51,566 nt of DNA from Oscillospiraceae bacterium. GTDB lineage: Bacteria > Bacillota > Clostridia > Oscillospirales > Acutalibacteraceae. The stretch spans positions 1 to 51,566 of the forward strand of contig SVPE01000014.1 of NCBI GenBank assembly GCA_015066015.1, given 5' to 3'. Position numbers and translations under genes: made by a program. Positions 35,001-42,008 of the stretch are shown here, one piece after another. Under the pieces are notes generated by a model. That model had not been told where the DNA came from. It was given only the letters and a program-made list of their open reading frames with translations, and made no database searches. Within the stretch, counting starts at the first letter, position 1. Every line of letters begins with the position of its first letter.

Positions 35001-35408
35001 ACAACAGCAGCAACAAGTCATATGTACACAAATCTCAAAGCCGGTGCAAAATACACATTTGCAATCAGACCCTACATTCTTGTTGACGGCGTTGTTATCT
35101 GGTCAGATTATGTAGAATTCACAACTGCAACAAAGCCTGCAGCTCCTGTGGCAAAGGCTTCTTCACCCTCAAAGGGCAAGATAACACTTACATATAGCGC
35201 AGTAAACGGCGCAGACGGCTATCAGGTATATTATTCCGAAAACGGCGGTGCTTACAAGCTTTATAAGGTTTATACTGCAGCCGGAACACTCAACTTTGCA
35301 AATCTCAAGTCAGGCACAAAATACACCTTTGCAGTAAGAGCAGGCATCAGAACAAGCGGCGGTAATATTTACGGCGGCTACAATCCTGTAACAGTTACTG
35401 TTAAATAA
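32064..35408 (+). CDS. Large secreted protein: beta-helix region, Cys-rich repeats, three FN3
   Basis: The start is ATG 32064, with AAGGAGG 9 nt upstream; a GTG at 32040 precedes that ribosome site. The 1114 residues begin with a signal peptide (cleavage near 25). A beta-helix-like region follows (TLDLNGHTVAYYD, GGKLTVNGGYFSCG, KTTINGGSFLG). Residues ~450-840 carry Cys/His-rich repeats of the type ATCTGSGIKTERCTLCG, ATCTEDGLYTYSC, ATCTTDGLSTAAC and APTCTEKGKNVAKC. Three FN3 domains nearly identical to those of the upstream paralogue end the protein. The two genes share N-terminal and C-terminal architecture but differ in the middle, so they look like variants of one surface protein under the same control. 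Confidence 0.8.
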   Translation: MKQIKKLLTFMLVVTGIIAMLVFTSSAVYEVDTWDELEIALENPGTADIVLTGNIIRTVENVFDSVSVKGVKTLDLNGHTVAYYDNVGKNDVDFTSHSNHDTLFNIGSSAELTINDSSTTKIGTIIFDGWLANARSLKVIPIRDIFSIGGKLTVNGGYFSCGHEDDEWVTALRLNGSLYTGYVNKQVYGTPLVVCYGGELVVNDGGFGGRGGYYIKDKTNVTNYTGAAVYCSYGSKTTINGGSFLGMGGADIFCADSRAEITVKSGTFKTKGIDKAIVRNNNYDAGNLEKGYMHLRSDMIADGIEKKVIVADGNVYAYAAGAKPETFDWSTVDTVVYDAIGFKSQSPAMPEGKNVEYLGECNVNYNKIISFEEKPLDAYLKKLGVSVLSSLVVRNSSNAIVYSTPAAGLKSYNFKNAAPDTYTATEQITLTYGGKVISKLEHVFVVDMKNFCSHTYTTISDTATCTGSGIKTERCTLCGDEKTSTSAALGHLSLSSDWAYNSTHHWYYCRRCNTILTKDAHTFASASNRTCVHCRYNDNCEWGNAMDTEHDEKYHWWPCDTHSLDDECPNNHQLEKELHTVCTIENAGSLEHDPEIEYSCVNGYVCDGCGEYFGETGEHKWEQIPAREGGIKVATCITSGYIKYRCYYNGKYDCKGNKITCSATKTVTIPALGHDFDYDAPDSNTATCTEDGLYTYSCTRARCSVTTTKPSSALNHSFVDWVVETPATCTTDGLSTAACINAGCTHKDIMPIPAFGHSFGFPETVVAPTCTEKGKNVAKCTAENCNATQETEIEVIDHSFTEKIIDQLHLVSPATTESPAIYKYDCAGCDAISDTLTFTHGEKLTALGKTDKITAVQNTSAIKLTWTAVDGAAGYRVYQKVGEGWKALGNVTGTTAIINNLTAGTKYSFAVKAGAIVDGSVVWATDYTTINTATQAIKPVKVAAAQNTSAIKLAWTACPGATGYRIYYKSGNIWKVSVSTTAATSHMYTNLKAGAKYTFAIRPYILVDGVVIWSDYVEFTTATKPAAPVAKASSPSKGKITLTYSAVNGADGYQVYYSENGGAYKLYKVYTAAGTLNFANLKSGTKYTFAVRAGIRTSGGNIYGGYNPVTVTVK

Positions 35409-35525
35409 GAATATGCTTTAAAAGGGACACTTCTTCTGAAGTGTCCCTTTTGTGCATTTTGTACTGTTTTAATTTTTGTTTTTCTATGCGTCACCCTACA
35501 TTTGTAGGTTGACTTTGATTTTTGC
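35080..35525 (+). repeat. Duplicated FN3 3' end, terminator and promoter (copy 2)
   Basis: This is the partner of 31543-31995; see that entry. It includes the terminator at 35420-35451 and palindrome promoter 4. Confidence 0.8.
35420..35451 (+). terminator. Terminator of the second FN3 gene
   Basis: AAAAGGGACACTTC (35420-35433) and GAAGTGTCCCTTTT (35438-35451) are perfect 14-bp arms around TTCT. Confidence 0.8.
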
Positions 35526-35537
35526 TGTCTTTATAAT
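35493..35537 (+). promoter_or_regulatory. Regulon promoter 4: 7-2-7 palindrome plus -10
   Basis: ACCCTACA-TT-TGTAGGT (35493-35509; one mismatch in the right arm), 22 nt, TATAAT (35532-35537). The mismatch creates TTGACT as a -35 with a 17-nt spacer, so this promoter may have more basal activity than the other three. Confidence 0.8.
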
Positions 35538-35575
35538 AAAATGGTAGAGATACTATATGTTCAGGCGGTGAATTT

Positions 35576-35848
35576 ATGAGACAGCCAAAAGGAAAAAGCG
35601 GGTTTGCTCTGTCGCTTTTGCTGTCCTTGCTCTTTAATCTTGAGTGGACAGTTCCTGCATGGATATTTCTCGGTCTGCATTTCTGGAAGGGGATATCTCT
35701 TTGGTGGTTTGTAATAAGCATTATTTTGTGGGTAGTGTTCATTACATTACGGGTTGCCGTTTTCGGCTCGCTTGCACGGGCAGGAAATTACAAGGATCCA
35801 CCAAAGGAAAATAAAAACCCTTATTCAAGGAAAGACACAAAAAAGTAA
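35576..35848 (+). CDS. Small two-helix membrane protein
   Basis: The protein has 90 residues. Two hydrophobic segments (about 10-34 and 42-64) are followed by a basic, Pro/Asn/Lys-rich cytoplasmic tail. It is the first gene of the long operon under palindrome promoter 4; the next ATG is 27 nt downstream. No family is recognised. Its position before an SPFH protein suggests a membrane partner. Confidence 0.6.
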   Translation: MRQPKGKSGFALSLLLSLLFNLEWTVPAWIFLGLHFWKGISLWWFVISIILWVVFITLRVAVFGSLARAGNYKDPPKENKNPYSRKDTKK

Positions 35849-35875
35849 ATTAAATCCCGAAAGGAGAAAGATATT

Positions 35876-37318
35876 ATGGGACTTATTAAAGCTGCACTCG
35901 GAGCCGCAGGCGGTGTAATGGCTGACCAGTGGAAAGAATTCTTCGTTTGCGATTCATTACCGAATGATGTCCTTATGAGAAAGGGACAGAAGAAAACAAC
36001 AGGACGTTCATCAAACTACAAGGGCGACGAAAACATCATCACATCAGGCTCAGGAATTGTTGTTGCTGACGGTCAGTGTATGATTATCGTTGAACAGGGT
36101 AAGGTTGTTGAGGTCTGTGCCGAGCCGGGTGAATTCACTTATGACGCATCAACAGAGCCGAGTATTTTCTGTGGCTCCTTCGGTGATAGCGTGAAGGCTA
36201 CCTTCAGAAACATAGGTAAGCGTTTTACCTATGGCGGTGAAGCACCGAAGGATCAGAGGGTTTATTACTTCAACACAAAGGAAATCCGTGACAACAAGTT
36301 CGGTACACCCAATCCCTTTGAGTTTGAAGTTGTCAATAAGCGACTCAATCTCTACCGCAGTGTTCAGGTAAGATGTAACGGTGTGTATTCATACAAGATA
36401 ACAGATCCTCTTCTTTTCTACACAGAAATCTGCGGCAATGCTACATACGAGTTTACAAGAGAAGAGCTTGATTTTCAGCTTAAGTCAGAGTTCATTGATG
36501 CACTTCAGCCTGCTTTTGCAGAGCTTTCAGCTCTTGAGCTTCGTCCCGCACAGATTCCTGCACACACAGCGGAATTGAAGGATGCAGTGAACAATGCACT
36601 CAGGATTGCATGGAGCGAAAAAAGAGGTATTTCAGTGCACTCCATCGCTCTTAATCCCATCAGTCTTACCGATGAAGACAGAAAGAAGATACAGCTACTT
36701 GAAGATGCAATGACAATGGGCTCAAATCCATTTATGATGGCAGGCAGAGAAGCAGATGCGAGAGCGGCAGCAATGGAAGCCGCAGCGTCTAACCCCAACG
36801 GTGCTATGATGGGCTTTATGGGTATGAATGCGGCTATGGGTACAAACAGCGGCTTTGATCCGATGGCAATGTATAACGCAGGTATGGCTCAGCAGCAGGC
36901 TCAGCAGCTTGTAAACGCTCAGGCTCAGGCTATGGCAAATGCATCAGTACCTGCACAGAACGGTTGGCAGTGTGCCTGCGGTGCAACTGTAACAGGTAAC
37001 TTCTGCCCTCAGTGCGGTGCTAAAAAGCCTGAACCGAAGCCTCTGGAGAATGGCTGGAAATGTGCCTGCGGAGCTACCGTAAACGGCAAATTCTGCCCCG
37101 AATGCGGCTCGCCCAAGCCGGCAGAGCTCGAAGGCTGGACCTGCAGCTGCGGTGCAGTGAACAAGGGTAAGTTCTGCCCGAATTGCGGAAGTAAGAAGCC
37201 TGAAGGAGCACCCCTGTATCAGTGCGACAAGTGTGGCTGGAAGCCTGAAGACCCCCACAATCCTCCGAAGTTCTGTCCCGAATGCGGAGACATCTTCGAC
37301 AGTAACGATGCTAACTGA
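35876..37318 (+). CDS. SPFH/Band-7 protein (YdjI-like) with four C-terminal zinc ribbons
   Basis: The protein has 480 residues. Residues ~15-300 match the YdjI-type 'virion core' SPFH family: WKEFFVCDSLPNDVLM, SGIVVADGQCMIIVEQGKVV, then RVYYFNTKEIRDNKFGT. A Met/Ala/Gln-rich segment (about 285-360) follows. Four tandem zinc ribbons end the protein: three of the type CxC-x8-CPxCG (about 363-437) and a longer CDKCG-x13-CPECG. SPFH proteins oligomerise into membrane-associated rings. In Bacillus subtilis, YdjI acts with YdjG and YdjH next to the PspA homologue YdjF. Here YdjG- and YdjH-like genes follow but no PspA gene is present. AGGAG precedes the ATG. Confidence 0.85.
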   Translation: MGLIKAALGAAGGVMADQWKEFFVCDSLPNDVLMRKGQKKTTGRSSNYKGDENIITSGSGIVVADGQCMIIVEQGKVVEVCAEPGEFTYDASTEPSIFCGSFGDSVKATFRNIGKRFTYGGEAPKDQRVYYFNTKEIRDNKFGTPNPFEFEVVNKRLNLYRSVQVRCNGVYSYKITDPLLFYTEICGNATYEFTREELDFQLKSEFIDALQPAFAELSALELRPAQIPAHTAELKDAVNNALRIAWSEKRGISVHSIALNPISLTDEDRKKIQLLEDAMTMGSNPFMMAGREADARAAAMEAAASNPNGAMMGFMGMNAAMGTNSGFDPMAMYNAGMAQQQAQQLVNAQAQAMANASVPAQNGWQCACGATVTGNFCPQCGAKKPEPKPLENGWKCACGATVNGKFCPECGSPKPAELEGWTCSCGAVNKGKFCPNCGSKKPEGAPLYQCDKCGWKPEDPHNPPKFCPECGDIFDSNDAN

Positions 37319-37354
37319 TTAATTTAATTATTTTATATAAAGGAGAAAAATATT

Positions 37355-38335
37355 ATGGGACTTTTTGATAAGAAATTTTGTGACATCTGCGGTGAGAAAA
37401 TAGGTATGCTCGGCAACAGAAAGCTTGAAGACGGCAATATGTGTAAGGACTGTGCAAAAAAGCTTTCACCCTTCTGCGACGACAGAAGACATTCAACCCT
37501 TGAGCAGATGAAGGCTCACCTTCAGTACCGTGAGGAAAACAAGAACGTTCTTCGTTCCTTCAGCCCGTCAATTACTCTTGGTGAAGACAAGAAGATTTAT
37601 ATTGATCAGATGAACAGAACCTTTGTTGTTTCACGCAACAAGCCCGGTAGCTGGGCGGAGGAAAATCCCGACGTTATCCCTCTTTCACAGATTACCTCCT
37701 GCGGCCTTGACATTGATGAGGACAGAGATGAAATCTACACACAGAACGGCCAGGGTCAGCGTGTAAGCTACAATCCTCCACAGTATAAGTATTACTATAA
37801 TTTCAAGCTCAAGTTCCTTGTGAATAATCCCTACTTTGATGATTTCGAGGTAAGACTCAACAACTTCCGTGTTGAGGGTATGGGCTCAATGGAATATAAC
37901 CGTTATCAGAAGATGGCTATGGACATTATGAATGCTCTCGGCGTAAACGGCACTATGCCTATGAACAATATGGGTATGGGCGGTATGCCTATGAACAATA
38001 TGGGCGGTTATGCTCCTCAGGGCAATATGTACGGTCAGCAGATGGGCGGTTATCAGCAGGCTCCCTATGGCCAGCCTCAGCAGAATATGGGCTATCAGCA
38101 GAATCCCTACGGTCAGCCTCAGTATGCTCAGCCTCAGCAGAATATGTATGCTCAGCAGGCACCTCAGCAGGCACCTCAGCAGAATATGTATGCTCAGCCT
38201 CAGCAGGGTTATGCTCCTGTTCAGAATAACGCCTATGCAGCTCAGCCTGTCACTCAGGCATGGACGTGTCCTTCCTGCGGTGCTCAGAATGATACAGGCA
38301 AATTCTGTGCTTCCTGCGGAGCTCCCAGAGGTTAA
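37355..38335 (+). CDS. DUF4428 protein with prion-like Gln/Tyr/Asn/Met-rich tract and zinc ribbon
   Basis: The protein has 326 residues. The N-terminus has a DUF4428-type zinc finger (CDICG-x14-CKDCA, about 8-34). The next part (70-200) is a beta-rich PH-like region with ITSCGLDIDEDRDE. Residues ~205-305 are low complexity: repeats of PMNNMGMGG, then QQ/PYGQPQQNMGY and MYAQQAPQQ units rich in Q, N, Y, M, G and P with almost no charge. A CPSCG-x10-CASCG zinc ribbon closes the protein. The uncharged Q/N/Y-rich tract is prion-like and may drive self-association. It sits 36 nt after the SPFH gene with an AAGGAG site. Confidence 0.75.
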   Translation: MGLFDKKFCDICGEKIGMLGNRKLEDGNMCKDCAKKLSPFCDDRRHSTLEQMKAHLQYREENKNVLRSFSPSITLGEDKKIYIDQMNRTFVVSRNKPGSWAEENPDVIPLSQITSCGLDIDEDRDEIYTQNGQGQRVSYNPPQYKYYYNFKLKFLVNNPYFDDFEVRLNNFRVEGMGSMEYNRYQKMAMDIMNALGVNGTMPMNNMGMGGMPMNNMGGYAPQGNMYGQQMGGYQQAPYGQPQQNMGYQQNPYGQPQYAQPQQNMYAQQAPQQAPQQNMYAQPQQGYAPVQNNAYAAQPVTQAWTCPSCGAQNDTGKFCASCGAPRG

Positions 38336-38338
38336 AAA

Positions 38339-38854
38339 TTGAAAGTAAAAACAGTTATATTGCTCGTTGTCATTTTTCTGGCAGTTATATCCGTTGCGGC
38401 GGTGAAAAAGCACATTGACAACAGTGTTGTTGACAAATACGGAATGGTGAAAACTCCTGAGGAAGATATCATCCTTTGCCGTTATTTCTGCGGCGGCGGT
38501 ATGGATGGCTCAAGTGAAACTCTGGAAATCAGTGCGTCTGAAAACGGAAGTGCGGTTGTTTCTTATGAATACACCTCTTTAATCTCTGACAAGGTGAAAA
38601 AAGAAAGTGCAGTGGTTTCCTTTGATGCAATAAAGGAAATCAGAGACATCTGCAAAAAGCACAGAATCTTCTCCTGGGGAGAGCTTAAAGACAGTGAGAT
38701 TCTTCTTCTTGATGCTCCCGTGACAAGTATTTATGTTTCCACGGGACAGGAGAGCTATTCTTATAACAGTAACAAAGAAATTCCGGAGTACGCTTACGGA
38801 ATAACAAACGAGCTTTATAACGCTATGAAAAAACATTTAAAAGGAGTGGATTGA
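38339..38854 (+). CDS. Membrane-anchored protein of unknown function, TTG start
   Basis: The protein has 171 residues. TTG 38339 is the likely start, since AGAGG (38327-38331) lies 7 nt upstream and the first codons (MKVKTVILLVVIFLAVISV) form the expected N-terminal anchor. The rest is extracytoplasmic with the strand pattern GGGMDGSSETLEISAS and SAVVSYEY. It starts 3 nt after the DUF4428 stop and ends directly at the next ATG, so it is part of the operon. No family is recognised. Confidence 0.6.
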   Translation: MKVKTVILLVVIFLAVISVAAVKKHIDNSVVDKYGMVKTPEEDIILCRYFCGGGMDGSSETLEISASENGSAVVSYEYTSLISDKVKKESAVVSFDAIKEIRDICKKHRIFSWGELKDSEILLLDAPVTSIYVSTGQESYSYNSNKEIPEYAYGITNELYNAMKKHLKGVD

Positions 38855-39937
38855 ATGTCTGCTATATTAGAACAGAAATGCCCCTGCTGCGGCGGTGCGG
38901 TTGAATTTAATCCCGGAACGCAGAATATAAAGTGTCCCTATTGCGATACGGAATTTGATATTTCCGCTATGGAGCAGGCAAGTCAGAATTCTGCGACGAT
39001 CGGTCAGGACAGCTTCAGCTGGAATTCTCAGGGAGCCGAGTGGCAGCCCGATGAAATAAGCGGCATGGGTGTTTACGTCTGTAAGTCCTGCGGCGGTGAA
39101 ATTGTTGCTGATGAAACAACAGGAGCAACAAAATGCCCTTACTGCGATAACCCCGTTGTTATGACAGGTCAGTTTGCAGGCGGTCTCAAGCCTGATCTTA
39201 TTATACCCTTCAAGTATGACAAAAAAGCCGCAAAGGAAGCTCTTAACAAGTTTATTGCATCGAAGAAAATGGTACCTAAAATCTTCAAGGAGCAGAATCA
39301 TATCGATGAAATAAAGGGTGTTTATGTTCCTCATTGGCTTTTTTCGGGTACAGCAGTCGGTCAGGCAGAATTTGATGCCGAAAAAGTCCGCAGATGGTCA
39401 GACAGTGACAACAACTACACGGAAACTGCTTATTTCAACTGCTACCGTAGCGGTAATATGGATTTTGCAAACATACCCGTTGACGGCTCATCGAAAATGG
39501 ACGATACACTTATGGAATCCATTGAACCGTTTAATATTGCTGATGCTGTTCCATTCAGCACTGCGTATATGGCCGGATATCTTGCCGATAAGTATGATGT
39601 TGATATCAATGCAAGTATGCCGAGAGCTAACGAAAGAGTAAAAAACAGTGTTGAATCAGCTCTTGAAAAAACAGTGCAAGGCTTTAATGTTGTTTTTCCC
39701 AAGGGCTCACAGGTTGACATTGCAAATGGCTCCTACAGCTATGCCCTTTACCCCGTATGGATTCTTAACACCACATGGAACGGCAAGAAGTACACCTTTG
39801 CAATGAACGGTCAGACGGGCAAATTTGTCGGTGACCTTCCTCTTGACAAGGGCGCCTTCTGGAAAAAGGTCGCTATGTTTACACCTTTGATGAGCGCTGT
39901 TGCCTACGGCGTCCTCTGGGCGTTAGGCAATATGTAA
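38855..39937 (+). CDS. YdjG-like zinc-ribbon membrane protein
   Basis: The protein has 360 residues. Two N-terminal zinc ribbons are visible: CPCCGG-x15-CPYCD (about 9-33) and CKSCGG-x12-CPYCD (about 75-97). A conserved soluble core follows (LIIPFKYDKKAAKEAL, GVYVPHWLFSGTA, SYALYPVWILNT), then a C-terminal hydrophobic helix (about 337-357). This is the layout of the TFIIB-type zinc-ribbon protein YdjG, encoded next to YdjH/YdjI in Bacillus. The ATG follows the previous stop with AAGGAG in the preceding codons. Confidence 0.75.
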   Translation: MSAILEQKCPCCGGAVEFNPGTQNIKCPYCDTEFDISAMEQASQNSATIGQDSFSWNSQGAEWQPDEISGMGVYVCKSCGGEIVADETTGATKCPYCDNPVVMTGQFAGGLKPDLIIPFKYDKKAAKEALNKFIASKKMVPKIFKEQNHIDEIKGVYVPHWLFSGTAVGQAEFDAEKVRRWSDSDNNYTETAYFNCYRSGNMDFANIPVDGSSKMDDTLMESIEPFNIADAVPFSTAYMAGYLADKYDVDINASMPRANERVKNSVESALEKTVQGFNVVFPKGSQVDIANGSYSYALYPVWILNTTWNGKKYTFAMNGQTGKFVGDLPLDKGAFWKKVAMFTPLMSAVAYGVLWALGNM

Positions 39938-39947
39938 GGAGGTAAGA

Positions 39948-41138
39948 ATGATGAAAAACAAGATTTTTGCTCTTTTAACTGTAGTTGTTCTTTGCCTTGT
40001 TATGATTGTACCCGCATCAGCGGCAAGCACGCATATTTTTGATCAGACAAATGTCATCGACAATCTCAGCACTCTTGAAACCTATGCACAGAAAATTGAA
40101 GATGACTACGGCTACAGTGTTCTGCTTTCGGTTATTGACGGCGTAGGTGCAGAGGGAACAGACGGCTATTGTGAAGATCTTTATAATGCAAATGCAACAA
40201 AAGAAAACGGCATCGCCCTTACATACAATTACGGCGACAATAATTACGCCTTCTATTGCTCAGGTGCAGCTGAAAATCTTTTTTCTGAGGATATTCGGGA
40301 TACTCTCTGGAGCGTATTTGCTTATACAGAAACCTACTACGAGGGTGTTTATGCTTATCTCGTGGCAGTTGAAGAAATTATAAACAAGTCTCCTGCAGTT
40401 AATGAACCTGCAACGGATGCCCCCGAAACAGAGCCGACAACCGAGTTTGTTCCCACAGACAGAACAGTCAGTCTCGTAGAAGACTATGCTGATGTTCTTA
40501 CAGACACCGAAGAAGCAGATCTTTTGGCAAAGCTTGAAGCTCTCGGAAGTGAGTACGACATCGAAATCGGTGCTGTAACAGTCGATAGCTATGACGGTAA
40601 GGATCCTCAGGCTTTTGCTGACGATTTTTACGATTACAACGGCTACGGTTATGGTGAAAACGATGACGGCTTTATCGTTGTATTCAACACAGGTGAGGGT
40701 GACGGCAACCGCAATATTGCCATTTCAACTCACGGCACAGGTATTGATTTTCTCACGGATAATGAAATCAGCTTGATTATTGAAATGATGATAGCTCCTA
40801 TCAAAAACGGTGACTTTGCGGGTGCATTCGATAGCTTTGTAGTTGAATGTGAAAAAGCAATTGACCCGAGCATTTCAATTATCTGGATTCCTGTCAGCAT
40901 CTTAATAGGCTTCGGTCTTGCTTTCCTTATTGTTAAGATACAGGCATCAAAGCTTAAAACTGTAAGAGCACAGGTTAATGCTGCAGATTATGTGGGCAAT
41001 GTTATGCTCACATCTCAGTATGATAACTTTATGTATAAAAATGTCACAAGCTCACCGAAGGCTAAGAGCAGCTCAGGCGGCTCAACTCATACAAGCTCCT
41101 CAGGTCGTACTCACGGTGGCGGAGGAAAGAGCTTCTGA
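39948..41138 (+). CDS. TPM-domain (YgcG/YdjH-like) membrane protein with two TPM-like domains
   Basis: The protein has 396 residues. The signal peptide is ~1-25. A first TPM-like domain (about 28-150: FDQTNVIDNLSTLE, then YNYGDNNYAFYCSG) is less conserved. A second, clear TPM domain (about 165-305) starts with the hallmark VEDYADVLTDTEEADLLAKL and contains DDGFIVVFNT and ISTHGTG. A Thr/Glu/Pro linker separates them. One transmembrane helix (about 307-327) and a Ser/Gly/His-rich tail ending GRTHGGGGKSF follow. TPM domains are linked to thylakoid and envelope maintenance. GGAGG suits ATG 39948 or 39951. Confidence 0.8.
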   Translation: MMKNKIFALLTVVVLCLVMIVPASAASTHIFDQTNVIDNLSTLETYAQKIEDDYGYSVLLSVIDGVGAEGTDGYCEDLYNANATKENGIALTYNYGDNNYAFYCSGAAENLFSEDIRDTLWSVFAYTETYYEGVYAYLVAVEEIINKSPAVNEPATDAPETEPTTEFVPTDRTVSLVEDYADVLTDTEEADLLAKLEALGSEYDIEIGAVTVDSYDGKDPQAFADDFYDYNGYGYGENDDGFIVVFNTGEGDGNRNIAISTHGTGIDFLTDNEISLIIEMMIAPIKNGDFAGAFDSFVVECEKAIDPSISIIWIPVSILIGFGLAFLIVKIQASKLKTVRAQVNAADYVGNVMLTSQYDNFMYKNVTSSPKAKSSSGGSTHTSSSGRTHGGGGKSF

Positions 41139-41147
41139 TAAAATTTT

Positions 41148-41175
41148 AAACGGTGTATATTCTTGTACACCGTTT
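41148..41175 (+). terminator. Hairpin between TPM and TMEM43-like genes
   Basis: AAACGGTGTA (41148-41157) pairs perfectly with TACACCGTTT (41166-41175), followed by AATCG and no T tract. It may act as a partial terminator or as an RNA-stability element inside the operon. Confidence 0.5.
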
Positions 41176-41198
41176 AATCGTTTAGAAAGGAAAATAAT

Positions 41199-41996
41199 AT
41201 GGCAAAGAAAATTATTGGTATAGTACTGATTGTGATTGGCTTGTTTACTGCTTTTTTAGGTGTCAAGGCAATGAATCAGGCACCTGAAGCGGCAGAAAAG
41301 ATTGAAAATGCGGTTTATGTTGCCGATGCAAAAATTTACCCCGAAAACGAGGGTAAGGTTGTTATCGTGCCCGGTAAAATTGAAGCACAGCTTCCCCTTG
41401 TTGATAAAATAAACGGTCTCGAGCTTCCTACGATAAAGGCAACAAGACAGAGCTGGACGGCGGCGGGTATGAAGTCAACAAATGTAGGCTATGACTGGTC
41501 ATGGGTAACTGACGGTGCAACACAGACTCTGACGGCTGAATGTACTGTAGGCGAATTCAAGCTTTATGAGGGTATGCTTAACGGACTTACCGTCAGTCAG
41601 GATTATAACGACTTTGAAAAGAGCAATCTCAATGAAGCGGGCTTAATGGATTATTATGCTTATGTGGTTACCGATGGAGTTTATATTGATGACAATAAGG
41701 GCGGTTACACAAAATACAAAGACGATTACGAAGGTGCTGTGAGATACAAGTACAAAATTATGCCTATGGACGGTGAACTCGAATATACTTTTGTAGGTGT
41801 TCAGAAAAACGGAGCACTTGTAAGAGATGATTCATTAGGTATGATAGCTTCAAGTGAGGGAATTCTCAGCTTTGATGAGGTTCTTGCAAAGAACGAAAGC
41901 AACAACACAGCAGGCAATATTTTCGCATTTGTGGTTGCAGTTCTCTTTATTGGCGGCGGTATTGTTTGCATCGTTGTTAAAAAGAAAGAGAATTAA
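41199..41996 (+). CDS. TMEM43-like membrane protein
   Basis: The protein has 265 residues. A first transmembrane helix (about 4-24) and a last one (about 237-258) enclose an extracytoplasmic domain. That domain contains NAVYVADAKIYPENEGKVVIVPGKIEAQ, broken here by spacing, which matches the start of TMEM43/LUMA family proteins, then RQSWTA and YDWSWV. Bacterial members often accompany SPFH and TPM proteins, which supports a membrane-maintenance module. AAGG precedes ATG 41199. The segment after the 41148 hairpin has no new promoter that I can see. Confidence 0.65.
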   Translation: MAKKIIGIVLIVIGLFTAFLGVKAMNQAPEAAEKIENAVYVADAKIYPENEGKVVIVPGKIEAQLPLVDKINGLELPTIKATRQSWTAAGMKSTNVGYDWSWVTDGATQTLTAECTVGEFKLYEGMLNGLTVSQDYNDFEKSNLNEAGLMDYYAYVVTDGVYIDDNKGGYTKYKDDYEGAVRYKYKIMPMDGELEYTFVGVQKNGALVRDDSLGMIASSEGILSFDEVLAKNESNNTAGNIFAFVVAVLFIGGGIVCIVVKKKEN

Positions 41997-42008
41997 AGGA
42001 GAGGTATT

